Source: JADGAU01 sp045047105 (GTDB lineage Bacteria; Pseudomonadota; Gammaproteobacteria; GRL18). Taken from it: a DNA stretch of 34,459 nucleotides. Below are positions 1-8,469 of the stretch, in pieces. The notes under the pieces were generated by a model. That model searched no databases. It worked only from the letters and a program-made list of their open reading frames with translations, and was not told the origin of the DNA. Position numbers and translations under genes: made by a program. The stretch lies in contig JASFYQ010000114.1 in the NCBI GenBank assembly GCA_045047105.1, forward strand, positions 1 to 34,459, written 5' to 3'. Within the stretch, counting starts at the first letter, position 1. The number at the start of each line of letters is the position of its first letter.

Positions 1-30
1 CGTCATAGTACTATGACGAAGCCTTTTTTG
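1..30 (+). terminator. Right half of a rho-independent terminator
   Basis: Positions 1-18 are a perfect palindrome (CGTCAT, AGTACT, ATGACG). It is followed by AAGCC and a run of six T at 24-29. The left part of the stem, probably GGCTT, would lie before the window. It fits the terminator of a + strand gene upstream of obgE; rplU-rpmA is the usual neighbour in gammaproteobacteria but is not visible here. Confidence 0.6.
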
Positions 31-153
31 TTTGTTAACTACTCAAATTTTCTTCCCTAATTGTGAAATAATAGCAAGGTGAATTTGAATAGTTACAAAA
101 AGGTATAAAATATTTTTATATTTTGTACTCTTTTTTTATGATTTGGAAATAAA

Positions 154-1245
154 ATGAAATTTGTTGATGAAGCCATTATAAAAGTTGAATCTGGAAAAGG
201 TGGTAAGGGAATTGTTAGTTTTCGCCGTGAAAAATATATTCCCTTTGGTGGCCCGGATGGTGGTGATGGCGGTGATGGTGGAAGTGTTTACCTACAAGCA
301 ACCTCAAGCCTGAATACGCTGGTTGATTTTCGCCATAGTCGTTTTTATAAGGCTGAAAATGGCCAGTCGGGGCAAACTAAAGAAAAAACAGGTCGTAAAG
401 GTGAAGATTTAATTGTACCTGTACCAATTGGTACCATGGTTTATGATCGTGATACCAATGAATTTTTAGGCGACCTGACTAAGGAAGATGAAAAATTAAT
501 GGTTGCAAAAGGTGGTTTTCATGGTCTGGGAAATACCCGTTACAAAAGTAGTACTAACCGTGCGCCCAGACAATGTACCAACGGTGATCCAGTGGAAATT
601 CGCAGCTTATCCATGGAACTAAAAGTGTTGGCTGATGTGGGCCTGTTAGGTCTTCCCAATGCGGGAAAATCAACTTTTATTCGCAGTGTTTCCGCTGCTA
701 CTCCCAAAGTTGCTGATTATCCTTTTACTACTATGCACCCTAATTTAGGAGTAGTAAGCATTGATCCACACCGTAGTTTTGTAATAGCAGATATTCCTGG
801 AATTATTGAAGGAGCCGCTGAAGGAGCAGGTTTGGGAATTCAGTTTTTAAAACACGTTTCAAGAACGGGATTATTATTACATATGCTGGATATGTCTCCC
901 TATGATGGAAGCCATCCCGCAGATGGTTTTTTGGCTATTGAAAAAGAACTGCAAAAATTTGATCCTGTACTGATAGATAAGGAACGCTGGTTAGTCATAA
1001 ATAAGATTGATTTATTTAATGAAGAAGAGCAATCTCTTGAGCAAATGGTTGAAGAAATTGTTGCTAAAATTAATTGGCAAGGACCTGTTTTTACTATTTC
1101 TGCCTTGCAAAAAGAGGGTACAGATAAACTGGGTCGGGCAATTATGGATTATTTAGAAGAGAAAAACTCACCATCCGAGGATAAAACTGAAGATGAATCT
1201 ACAGGAGTCTATGATCCTGTTAGTGGGAAAATAATTCCTGGTTAA
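154..1245 (+). CDS. Obg/CgtA family GTPase ObgE
   Basis: Essential ribosome-associated GTPase involved in 50S maturation and stress signalling. The glycine-rich Obg domain fills about residues 1-158, including the GGDGGDGG stretch at 36-43. The G domain follows, with P-loop GLPNAGKST at 166-174, DIPG at 213-216 as the G3 motif and NKID at 283-286 as G4. The acidic C-terminal tail (EEKNSPSEDKTEDEST) is common but variable in the family. Length (363 aa) is normal. The ATG at 154 matches the conserved N-terminus (MKFVDEA); the Shine-Dalgarno is weak (GGA in TTTGGAAATAAA). The gene precedes proB by 17 bp and is probably cotranscribed with it. Confidence 0.97.
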   Translation: MKFVDEAIIKVESGKGGKGIVSFRREKYIPFGGPDGGDGGDGGSVYLQATSSLNTLVDFRHSRFYKAENGQSGQTKEKTGRKGEDLIVPVPIGTMVYDRDTNEFLGDLTKEDEKLMVAKGGFHGLGNTRYKSSTNRAPRQCTNGDPVEIRSLSMELKVLADVGLLGLPNAGKSTFIRSVSAATPKVADYPFTTMHPNLGVVSIDPHRSFVIADIPGIIEGAAEGAGLGIQFLKHVSRTGLLLHMLDMSPYDGSHPADGFLAIEKELQKFDPVLIDKERWLVINKIDLFNEEEQSLEQMVEEIVAKINWQGPVFTISALQKEGTDKLGRAIMDYLEEKNSPSEDKTEDESTGVYDPVSGKIIPG

Positions 1246-1262
1246 TGGGCTGATCTGATTTT

Positions 1263-2396
1263 ATGAGCAAACACATTAATAGAGAAGATTTAACTCTTTG
1301 TAAACGCTGGGTTGTTAAAATTGGTAGTGCCTTGCTTACCAATGATGGTAAAGGCTTAGATATAAATGCTATTTTGCAATGGGTAAAGCAAATGGCCGAT
1401 CTGAGAGCTCAAGGAATCGAATTAGTTCTGGTTTCTTCTGGAGCAGTGGCAGAAGGTATTAAGCGACTCGGTTGGGATAGAAGACCAAATGCTTTATACA
1501 AACTTCAGGCCGCTGCGGCTGTTGGTCAGATGGGGCTGGTACAAAGTTACGAATCAGCATTTCAAAAATATAATTTACATACCGCTCAGATATTACTTAC
1601 CCATGATGATTTATCCAATCGCAGACGTTATCTGAATGCCCGTTCAACTATAAGCCACCTATTAGACCTAGGTATAGTGCCTATAGTAAATGAAAATGAT
1701 ACCGTGGTTACCGATGAAATACGCTTTGGTGATAATGATACCTTAGCAGCTTTGGTTGCTAATTTAATTGAAGCAGATTTACTGGTTATTTTAACCGACC
1801 AAAATGGCTTATATGAACAAGATCCCAGAACCAACCCTGATGCTCGATTATTATCTGAAGTATATGCCAGTGAAAAAAAATTAGATTATATGGCAGGAGA
1901 TAGTAAAGGTGCTTTAGGACGTGGTGGCATGTCAACCAAGTTATCTGCTGCTAGATTAGCTGCTCGTTCAGGTACTGCAACAATAATTGCTGCAGGTAGA
2001 GAAAATAACATTTTAAAACTGCTACAGCAGGGAGAGCGCTTTGGAACCTTGTTTATTCCTGATCAGGCCCCTTTATTAGCTAGAAAACAATGGTTAGCTG
2101 GATTAATGCGTTCTAAGGGACAATTGGTTTTAGATCAGGGAGCAGTTAAAGTATTACAAAACAAAGGCTCTAGCTTATTAGCTATTGGTGTGCTTAAAGT
2201 ACAGGGGCAGTTCCAAAGAGGGGATATGGTGCTCTGTTTAGATGAGAATCACAATAAAATTGCTCATGGTTTAGTTAATTATAATCACGAGGAGAGTCAA
2301 TTAATAAAAGGAAAAGCCAGCACAGAAATCTTATCCACTTTAGGTTATAGAGATGAAGAAGAACTTATTCATAGGGATAATTTGGTTTTGTGCTAA
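1263..2396 (+). CDS. Glutamate 5-kinase
   Basis: Phosphorylates L-glutamate with ATP to glutamyl-5-phosphate, the first and feedback-controlled step of proline synthesis, in the cytoplasm. An amino-acid kinase domain covers about residues 12-260, with VVKIGSALLT at the start, VSSGAVAEG for phosphate binding and the NENDTV loop. A PUA domain follows at roughly 280-365. At 377 aa it is a full-length two-domain enzyme of the E. coli type. It sits 17 bp after obgE, a common gammaproteobacterial arrangement. The Shine-Dalgarno is poor, which suggests coupling to obgE translation. proA is not in the window. Confidence 0.96.
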   Translation: MSKHINREDLTLCKRWVVKIGSALLTNDGKGLDINAILQWVKQMADLRAQGIELVLVSSGAVAEGIKRLGWDRRPNALYKLQAAAAVGQMGLVQSYESAFQKYNLHTAQILLTHDDLSNRRRYLNARSTISHLLDLGIVPIVNENDTVVTDEIRFGDNDTLAALVANLIEADLLVILTDQNGLYEQDPRTNPDARLLSEVYASEKKLDYMAGDSKGALGRGGMSTKLSAARLAARSGTATIIAAGRENNILKLLQQGERFGTLFIPDQAPLLARKQWLAGLMRSKGQLVLDQGAVKVLQNKGSSLLAIGVLKVQGQFQRGDMVLCLDENHNKIAHGLVNYNHEESQLIKGKASTEILSTLGYRDEEELIHRDNLVLC

Positions 2397-2433
2397 TTAA
2401 GTGGATTTAATTATAAAAAAACATAAATATAAC

Positions 2434-2462
2434 TTGAATCATTAATTCACAACAAGTATAAT
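2434..2462 (+). promoter_or_regulatory. Sigma70-type promoter for rpsT
   Basis: A -35 box TTGAAT (2434-2439) and a perfect -10 box TATAAT (2457-2462) are separated by 17 bp. Transcription would begin near 2469, giving a leader of about 60 nt before the rpsT start. It is the cleanest promoter match I see in the window. Confidence 0.7.
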
Positions 2463-2527
2463 TCCGCTTTTATTTTAACATGCTTTACAATTCAACTTAT
2501 TAAAAGTAACTATTCAGGAGATTTATT

Positions 2528-2791
2528 TTGGCAAATTCACCTCAAGCCAGAAAACGTGCACGTCAGGAAATTGTTCGTCGTGAGCGCAATGTAGCACACA
2601 AATCAAAATTTAGAACAGTAATTAAAAATATCGTTTATGCAATTGAAGCAGGTGATAAAGAAAAAGCTTCTGAAATGTATAAGGTTGCAGTACCTGTAAT
2701 AGATAGCACAGTTTCAAAAGGTTTGATTCATAAAAATAAAGCTGCGAGACATAAGAGTCGTTTGAACAAGCGTATCAAAGCACTTGCTTAA
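2528..2791 (+). CDS. 30S ribosomal protein S20
   Basis: Small primary-binding 16S rRNA protein of the 30S subunit. The 87-residue product starts MANSPQARKRARQ and ends NKRIKALA, typical of S20, and is very rich in Lys and Arg. The start is TTG at 2528, preceded by a good Shine-Dalgarno AGGAG at 2516-2520 with 7 nt spacing, and no ATG alternative fits the conserved N-terminus. E. coli rpsT also uses UUG, and the weak start is part of its autogenous translational control, so the same control is likely here. The gene has its own promoter and terminator. Confidence 0.97.
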   Translation: MANSPQARKRARQEIVRRERNVAHKSKFRTVIKNIVYAIEAGDKEKASEMYKVAVPVIDSTVSKGLIHKNKAARHKSRLNKRIKALA

Positions 2792-2874
2792 ATAGCTATT
2801 TGGTAAGCCGAGTTTATACTCTGCATTATCTGGAAGCATTTAGTTAACTTTGCTTAACTAAAAGTCGAATTCGT

Positions 2875-2914
2875 AAAAAACCAACTTTATTTTAAGTAAA
2901 GTTGGTTTTTTTTT
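2875..2914 (+). terminator. Rho-independent terminator after rpsT
   Basis: The stem CCAACTTTA (2881-2889) pairs with TAAAGTTGG (2897-2905) around a 7-nt loop. Six A lie on the 5' side and nine T follow at 2906-2914. It ends the rpsT transcript 84 bp after the stop codon and 33 bp before murJ. A second perfect inverted repeat without a T tract, TAGTTAA/TTAACTA, lies just upstream at 2841-2860. Confidence 0.85.
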
Positions 2915-2946
2915 GCCTGAAAAATTACTTAAAATGAAAGTAGAAC

Positions 2947-4533
2947 ATGAGTAAAAAACTTTTAAAATCCAGCTTGATTGTTGCCAGTATGACTCTCTTG
3001 TCACGTATTTTAGGTTTTGCACGTGATGTTGTTTTTGCTCGTGAATTTGCCGCATCTGCTGCTATGGATGCTTTTTTAATTGCCTTTAAAATCCCTAATT
3101 TTATGCGTAGATTATTTGCTGAAGGGGCTTTTAATCAGGCTTTTGTACCTACCCTGGGTGACTACAAACAAACACGGGATAAGAGTGAAGTAAAAGACCT
3201 TATAGCCCATGTAGCAGGAACACTGGGCGGCTGGTTATTAATTATTAGTATTATTGGAGTGATTACAGCCCCTGTTCTGATTATGCTATTTGCCCCAGGT
3301 TATTTATTGAATGAAAGCCAGCATCTAAATCAAAATTCTCAGTACGAACTAACCGTAAGTTTATTACGCATTACTTTTCCCTATATTCTATTTATCTCAT
3401 TAGTTGCTTTTGCAGGAGGTATTTTAAACTCCTATCATAAATTTGCTATACCAGCATTTACTCCGGTAATATTAAATATAGTACTTATTTCCAGTGTATA
3501 CTTTTTAGTTCCCTATATGGATGAGCCAGTAACAGGACTTGCAATAGGTGTTTTTATTGCAGGTTTGTTGCAATTATTATTACAGCTTCCTTTTTTAGCA
3601 CAATTAGGTTTACTGGTTAGACCAAAATGGAATCGCTGTCATGAAGGGGTAAGGCAGATTTTAAAATTAATGCTTCCTGCAATTTTTGGAGCATCTATTG
3701 CGCAAATTAATTTATTATTAGATACCGTTTTAGCCTCTTTATTGGTCAGTGGAAGTATTTCTTGGTTATACTATTCTGATCGCTTGATGGAGTTTCCTCT
3801 TGGTATTTTAGGTGTTGCACTAGCAACTGTTATTTTACCCAGTCTTAGTCGAGATTTTGCATCAAAATCAATCAGTGAATTTTCAGCTACTCTGGATAAG
3901 GCTATACGCTGGGTGGTTTATTTAGGAAGTCCCGCAGCTATAGGTTTATTCTTTCTGGCAGCACCTATTGTCATCACTCTGTTTGGTAGTGATAAATTTC
4001 AAAGCCATGACGTATTAATGTCATCCTATAGTTTAAAAGCATATAGTTTAGGTTTGTTTGGCTTTATTATGGTTAAAGTGTTATTACCTGGATTTTATGC
4101 CCGTAAAGATACTACAACACCGGTCAAAATTGGAATTAGAGCACTAATTGTTAATATGTTATTTAATCTTATTTTTGTTCTTCCCTGGATATTTATGGGC
4201 TGGGATGGGCCACATACAGGCTTAGCTTTGGCAACCTCTTTATCGGCAATGACTAATGCCTGGTTATTATATAGCGGCTTAAGGAAAGAGCAGATATATT
4301 GTCCTCAAGCTGGTTGGAAAAAAGTCTGGTTACAAGTTGTGAGCGCAAATTTTGTTATGGCTTTATTTTTATGGTTTGCAACTAAAGATATTAATACCTG
4401 GCAACTATGGGGTGGTCTGGAAAAAATTAGCACTCTCTTAGTGCTAATTATTGTAGCTGCAATTATTTATTCTGTTATGCTCTGGATTTTAGGTGTAAAT
4501 ATGAAACAATTTCTAAAATCCAAAAATAGATAG
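2947..4533 (+). CDS. Lipid II flippase MurJ (MviN)
   Basis: Polytopic inner-membrane protein of the MOP superfamily that moves lipid II across the membrane for peptidoglycan synthesis. The N-terminus (SKKLLKSSLIVASMTLLSRI, LGFARDVVFAREF) and the segment DAFLIAFKIPNFMRRLFAEGAF are hallmark MurJ sequence. At 528 aa with about 14 hydrophobic segments it has the family's full length. The ATG at 2947 has a modest GAAAG Shine-Dalgarno. It lies after rpsT as in many gammaproteobacteria, but the usual next gene ribF is displaced by about 4.7 kb of signalling genes. A strong terminator overlaps its stop codon. Confidence 0.97.
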   Translation: MSKKLLKSSLIVASMTLLSRILGFARDVVFAREFAASAAMDAFLIAFKIPNFMRRLFAEGAFNQAFVPTLGDYKQTRDKSEVKDLIAHVAGTLGGWLLIISIIGVITAPVLIMLFAPGYLLNESQHLNQNSQYELTVSLLRITFPYILFISLVAFAGGILNSYHKFAIPAFTPVILNIVLISSVYFLVPYMDEPVTGLAIGVFIAGLLQLLLQLPFLAQLGLLVRPKWNRCHEGVRQILKLMLPAIFGASIAQINLLLDTVLASLLVSGSISWLYYSDRLMEFPLGILGVALATVILPSLSRDFASKSISEFSATLDKAIRWVVYLGSPAAIGLFFLAAPIVITLFGSDKFQSHDVLMSSYSLKAYSLGLFGFIMVKVLLPGFYARKDTTTPVKIGIRALIVNMLFNLIFVLPWIFMGWDGPHTGLALATSLSAMTNAWLLYSGLRKEQIYCPQAGWKKVWLQVVSANFVMALFLWFATKDINTWQLWGGLEKISTLLVLIIVAAIIYSVMLWILGVNMKQFLKSKNR

Positions 4534-4566
4534 ATATTTTATAAAACCTTATAAATATCTTTTTTT
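4532..4566 (+). terminator. Rho-independent terminator after murJ
   Basis: AGATATT plus TATAA (from 4532, with one bulged T) pairs with TTATA plus AATATCT around an AACC loop. It is followed by seven T at 4560-4566. The stem begins inside the murJ stop codon. It separates murJ from the c-di-GMP genes. Confidence 0.75.
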
Positions 4567-4701
4567 AATTCTCTTTTTTTATAAAAAAACCTTAATTCAT
4601 AGGGGGGATCCCGTATCAGTATTTGTTGATTGATTGAGACAAAACTGTGAATTTTTTACAGCTTTATTGTTCTAATAAGTGGTATATTTAATTAAACAGC
4701 T

Positions 4702-4707
4702 TATAAT
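4702..4707 (+). promoter_or_regulatory. Possible -10 box for the HD-GYP/GGDEF-EAL operon
   Basis: A perfect TATAAT at 4702-4707 lies 56 bp before the HD-GYP start. The hexamer 17 bp upstream (GTGGTA) is a poor -35, so this is either an activator-dependent promoter or chance in AT-rich sequence. I see no c-di-GMP riboswitch in 4567-4763. Confidence 0.3.
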
Positions 4708-4763
4708 CTAGTTGAGTTCGATTAATCCTTCCCGGTATTATTTTAATAGAAATAAATTTATTC

Positions 4764-6080
4764 ATGTCAATAAAAAAAATTAAAATCAGTGAATTAAAAA
4801 TAGGAATGTTTATTGTTGGATTAGATATTTCCTGGATCCGATCTCCATTTCTAAAACACTCTCGCTGGATAAAAAAGAGTAATGATATAAAATTATTAAC
4901 TCAAGCCGGTGTAAAAGAAGTTAGTATTGACTCTAATAAAACGATAAATCAAGAAACTTCAGTCGCGAACAAAAATCCACAAGATCAACAAAATAACATT
5001 GAAAAAAAGGCTGAAGAAAAGGTTGAAGAAAATTCTTCAATTGAGGGACAACAAGACACTGAAGTTAAAGTGGAAGCAGAGTCTACTGCTCAAGTTAATA
5101 TAAAACATAAAGAAACTTCTTTATTAGATGAAGTTGATAGTGCTTTATTGCTTAAGCAACAAGCCCGTGAAGCATTTTCAAATTTAAGCGATAGCATTAA
5201 AAATAATAAGCCTATTCATGTTAAAGAAGTACTTCCCATTGTTGATGAATCAATCAATAGTTTAATAAGAAATAATCAGGCACTGCTTACTTTAATGCAT
5301 ATGCAGCGTAGAGAAAAAGAATTATTTGCTCACTCCTTTAGTGTAATGTCTTTATTATTATCCTTAGCAATAAATATGGGTTATTCCGATGAGCAGTTAA
5401 AAAAATTTGGATTGGCAGCCTTATTACATGATCTTGGCTGGTCTAAAATACCATTGCACCTACTTGCCAAAAATAAAAGATATACTGAAAATGAAAAAAA
5501 AGTTATTCAGCAGCATATTATTATTATTGTGCAACAACTATTATCCGCACAGGGTAATGACTATGATATTATTCAGCTAATTTCTGAACACCATGAGCGT
5601 GGTGATGGCTCGGGTTATCCCAAAGGCATGAAGTTAAATGAAATAAGTGATGAAAGCTCCTTATTAGCATTGGTTGATAATTATGATGAATTAATTCATG
5701 GCTTATCCGATCAGCCAGGAGTGATCCCATCTTTAGCACTTAAGTTACTTTATAAAGAAACTTTAAAAGATCGATTCCATAAGCAACAAATTGAACAATT
5801 GGTTTCTTTATTGGGTATATATCCTTTAACATCTGCCGTAAAGTTAGATAGTGGTGAAAAAGCCGTTGTTTTTGAAATCAATCGTAATACACCTTTAAAA
5901 CCTCAGATCAAAGTTTTTTATGATAAGACGGGTAGAGCAGTTGCCCAGCCATATATTATTGACTTAAATAAAGATGAGGAAAATAGGGAAATTGCTCAGG
6001 TTTTAGATCTTAGTGATCAAAAACAAGATCCTCTTAACCTTCTTGTTGTTAAGGAGCAGGGGCTTACTCAAAATGGTTAA
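4764..6080 (+). CDS. DUF3391 / HD-GYP domain c-di-GMP phosphodiesterase
   Basis: Predicted to hydrolyse cyclic di-GMP. An N-terminal DUF3391-like region (about residues 1-60, starting SIKKIKISELKIGMFI) is followed by a low-complexity acidic Lys/Glu linker (about 65-120) and the HD-GYP domain (about 175-345). Metal-ligand positions look intact: E186 and H190 (ELFAH), H222-D223, the His in IQQH, H276-H277, and the Asp in VDNYDEL. The signature reads HHERGDGSGYP at 276-286. The segment after the last Asp (ELIHGLSDQPG) differs from the usual DALTxxRPYR. There are no membrane segments, so it is cytoplasmic. The next gene starts inside its last codons. No clear Shine-Dalgarno precedes the ATG. Confidence 0.9.
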   Translation: MSIKKIKISELKIGMFIVGLDISWIRSPFLKHSRWIKKSNDIKLLTQAGVKEVSIDSNKTINQETSVANKNPQDQQNNIEKKAEEKVEENSSIEGQQDTEVKVEAESTAQVNIKHKETSLLDEVDSALLLKQQAREAFSNLSDSIKNNKPIHVKEVLPIVDESINSLIRNNQALLTLMHMQRREKELFAHSFSVMSLLLSLAINMGYSDEQLKKFGLAALLHDLGWSKIPLHLLAKNKRYTENEKKVIQQHIIIIVQQLLSAQGNDYDIIQLISEHHERGDGSGYPKGMKLNEISDESSLLALVDNYDELIHGLSDQPGVIPSLALKLLYKETLKDRFHKQQIEQLVSLLGIYPLTSAVKLDSGEKAVVFEINRNTPLKPQIKVFYDKTGRAVAQPYIIDLNKDEENREIAQVLDLSDQKQDPLNLLVVKEQGLTQNG

Positions 6081-8469
6081 TTTTGATATAGGCTTAGATT
6101 TTGGTTTGATGTTCGAGCAATGGTTGGATGGTATTATTGCTGTTGATGAAAATAATAATATTTCTCAGGTTAATGCCTCAGGCTGTTTATTATTAGGATA
6201 CCAAAAAGCGGAGATGATAGGCCAGCCAATACATGCCTTTTTATGTGCTCCAGCTGCCAGTTTTGAACACGATCAGAGTCATTGTCCATTTACTCATGAA
6301 ATTCATGAAGAAAATAAAACCTTTGAGGTTTGGTGGATTATTAAAAATGGTAGCTATTTACATCTTGATACTAAAAGTATTCGCATTAGACAAGCGAATA
6401 AAAACTATACTTTATTCAGCTTTCAAGATTGCAGCAAGCGTAATTACTCAGAGTTGGATCTTCAACGCCTGGCTTTGTATGCAGAATTAAATCCTAGTTT
6501 AATTGCTGAGTTTGATCAACAGGCCTTAATTCACTATTCTAATCCTGCCATGGTTGAACAAATGGCGCTGAATGGCTTTGACAAGGATGGTGTTGCTCAT
6601 ATTTTACCTAATAATATCAAACAACTGGTTACTCAATGTTTAACAGATGGAAAAACACTGAAAAATATTGAAACAAAGGCTGGTGATAGTTGGTTTTTAT
6701 GGAATTTTCATCCAGTACTAAAAGGTTCAATGGTACAGGCCTATGCAGTAGATATTAGCCTAAGAAAAAAAATAGAACAAAGCCTGTTTTCTGAAAAAGA
6801 AAAATTTCTAGTAACACTTAATTCAATTATGGATGGAGTGATTACTGTAGATTTGGATGAAAAAATTACTTATATCAATCCCGATGCCATGCGTTTATCG
6901 GGTTGGTATGAAAGTCAAATATCAGGGCATTTATTTACCGATATTATTAAGTTATTAAATAGCAATGTTAATCAAGCACCAGAGAATATTGTTCAGGAAT
7001 GCCTAAAAAAAGGTCATATTGTCAGTCATAAAGAGCCGCTGTTAATTATGCATAGAGATGGATATGTAACCACTGTAAAAGAAACAGTGGCTCCAATGTT
7101 TGACCAAATGGACAAAGTAATAGGTGCTGTAATTGTTTTACATGATGTGACAGAAACTTACCACTTAGAACAGAAACTTAGCTACCAGGCAACACATGAT
7201 ACCCTAACAGGGTTAATTAATCGTACCGAATTTGAAGTGCGTTTGAACCACATTATCAATATTGCCTATAGTGATAAAATATCACATGCGATGTTATATA
7301 TTGATCTGGATAATTTTAAAATTATCAATGATACCTGCGGGCATATAGCAGGTGATCAACTCTTACGCCAGATTACCTACCTATTTAAAGATAAACTTCG
7401 CCGTAGAGATGTACTGGCTCGTTTAGGTGGAGATGAATTTGGAGCCATTTTGGATGGTTGCCCTATCTCAATGGCAGAAAAAATTGCACAAGAAATTTGC
7501 CAACAAGTTAACAATTATAATTTTATATGGGAAAACCATGACTATACTATAGGCGTGAGTATTGGTGTAGTCCCCATTAATGAAGAAAGTGACAGAGTAG
7601 ATAGTATCTTAAGCAAAGCCGATGCGTCTTGTTATGCAGCTAAAGATATGGGGCGTAACCAGGTACATGTCTATCAATCAGATGATTTAGATCTAATTGC
7701 TAAACAAGGTGAAATGTTATGGGTTTCACGAATTAACAAAGCCTTAAAGAATGATCGTTTTGTACTCTACTTTCAACTCATTAAACCTGTTTTCCATAGC
7801 GAAGGCTTACACTTTGAAATACTTATCCGTATGTTGGATGAGCATGACAATATTATCTCCCCGGGACATTTTTTACCCGCTGCTGAACATTATGATTTAA
7901 TTAGAAAAATTGACCGTTGGGTAATTAGTAAAACATTTGATTGGTTAACAACACATCCAGATGTTTATGAGCGAGTCAATTTGTGTAGTATTAATTTATC
8001 AGGCAACTCAATTGTTGATCCAAATTTTATTTATTTTATTACTCAAAAATTAACTGAAAATAAAATTGATGCAACAAAAATTTGTTTTGAAGTAACCGAA
8101 ACCGTTGCTATCAATAACTTATTGTTTGCCAGTCGTTTTATTGATACTCTTAAAGAAATGGGCTGTGTTTTTTCTTTGGATGACTTTGGTTCAGGCATGT
8201 CATCATTTGGTTACCTAAAACAGCTAAATGTGGATTTTTTGAAAATTGATGGGCAGTTTATAAAAGATATACTTCTGGATCCCATTGATGAAGCAATGGT
8301 TAACTCAATTAATGAAATTGGACATATTATGGGTTTGCAAACAATTGCCGAATATGTTGAAAGTGATGAGATTTATAATAAAATAAAATCAATGGGAATT
8401 GATTTTGCACAAGGTTATGGCCTTGCCAGACCACACCCCCTGAAGCAACTAAGCATATTTGCTAAATAG
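6073..8469 (+). CDS. PAS-PAS-PAS-GGDEF-EAL c-di-GMP turnover protein
   Basis: Predicted cytoplasmic sensor that makes, and perhaps degrades, c-di-GMP. I place the start at the ATG at 6073 (798 aa), which overlaps the HD-GYP stop by 8 nt and has AAGGAG at 6051-6056 and AGGGG nearer. An in-frame ATG at 6013 would add 20 residues read through the preceding gene and looks artefactual. PAS-like domains lie at about 10-115, 125-235 and 245-370. The GGDEF motif at 452-456 is intact, with an RxxD inhibitory site five residues before it. The EAL domain (about 550-795) has EIL at 582-584 instead of EAL but keeps SLDDFG (D703, D704), KIDG, AEYVES and the QGYG region. Diguanylate cyclase activity is likely; phosphodiesterase activity is plausible. 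Confidence 0.93.
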   Translation: MVNFDIGLDFGLMFEQWLDGIIAVDENNNISQVNASGCLLLGYQKAEMIGQPIHAFLCAPAASFEHDQSHCPFTHEIHEENKTFEVWWIIKNGSYLHLDTKSIRIRQANKNYTLFSFQDCSKRNYSELDLQRLALYAELNPSLIAEFDQQALIHYSNPAMVEQMALNGFDKDGVAHILPNNIKQLVTQCLTDGKTLKNIETKAGDSWFLWNFHPVLKGSMVQAYAVDISLRKKIEQSLFSEKEKFLVTLNSIMDGVITVDLDEKITYINPDAMRLSGWYESQISGHLFTDIIKLLNSNVNQAPENIVQECLKKGHIVSHKEPLLIMHRDGYVTTVKETVAPMFDQMDKVIGAVIVLHDVTETYHLEQKLSYQATHDTLTGLINRTEFEVRLNHIINIAYSDKISHAMLYIDLDNFKIINDTCGHIAGDQLLRQITYLFKDKLRRRDVLARLGGDEFGAILDGCPISMAEKIAQEICQQVNNYNFIWENHDYTIGVSIGVVPINEESDRVDSILSKADASCYAAKDMGRNQVHVYQSDDLDLIAKQGEMLWVSRINKALKNDRFVLYFQLIKPVFHSEGLHFEILIRMLDEHDNIISPGHFLPAAEHYDLIRKIDRWVISKTFDWLTTHPDVYERVNLCSINLSGNSIVDPNFIYFITQKLTENKIDATKICFEVTETVAINNLLFASRFIDTLKEMGCVFSLDDFGSGMSSFGYLKQLNVDFLKIDGQFIKDILLDPIDEAMVNSINEIGHIMGLQTIAEYVESDEIYNKIKSMGIDFAQGYGLARPHPLKQLSIFAK

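Noticed and set aside
85..122. Promoter for obgE
   Set aside because: TTGAAT with TATAAA is only 13 bp apart, and TTACAA with TATATT is 18 bp apart but weak; no convincing pair could be chosen in this AT-rich stretch.
4567..4763. c-di-GMP riboswitch before the HD-GYP gene
   Set aside because: Expected because of the genes downstream, but no conserved GEMM-type core was visible.
6013..6072. Upstream ATG extending the PAS-GGDEF-EAL protein by 20 residues
   Set aside because: It lies inside the HD-GYP gene, has no Shine-Dalgarno, and the added residues are unlike a PAS start. The ATG at 6073 fits the overlap and the ribosome-binding site better.
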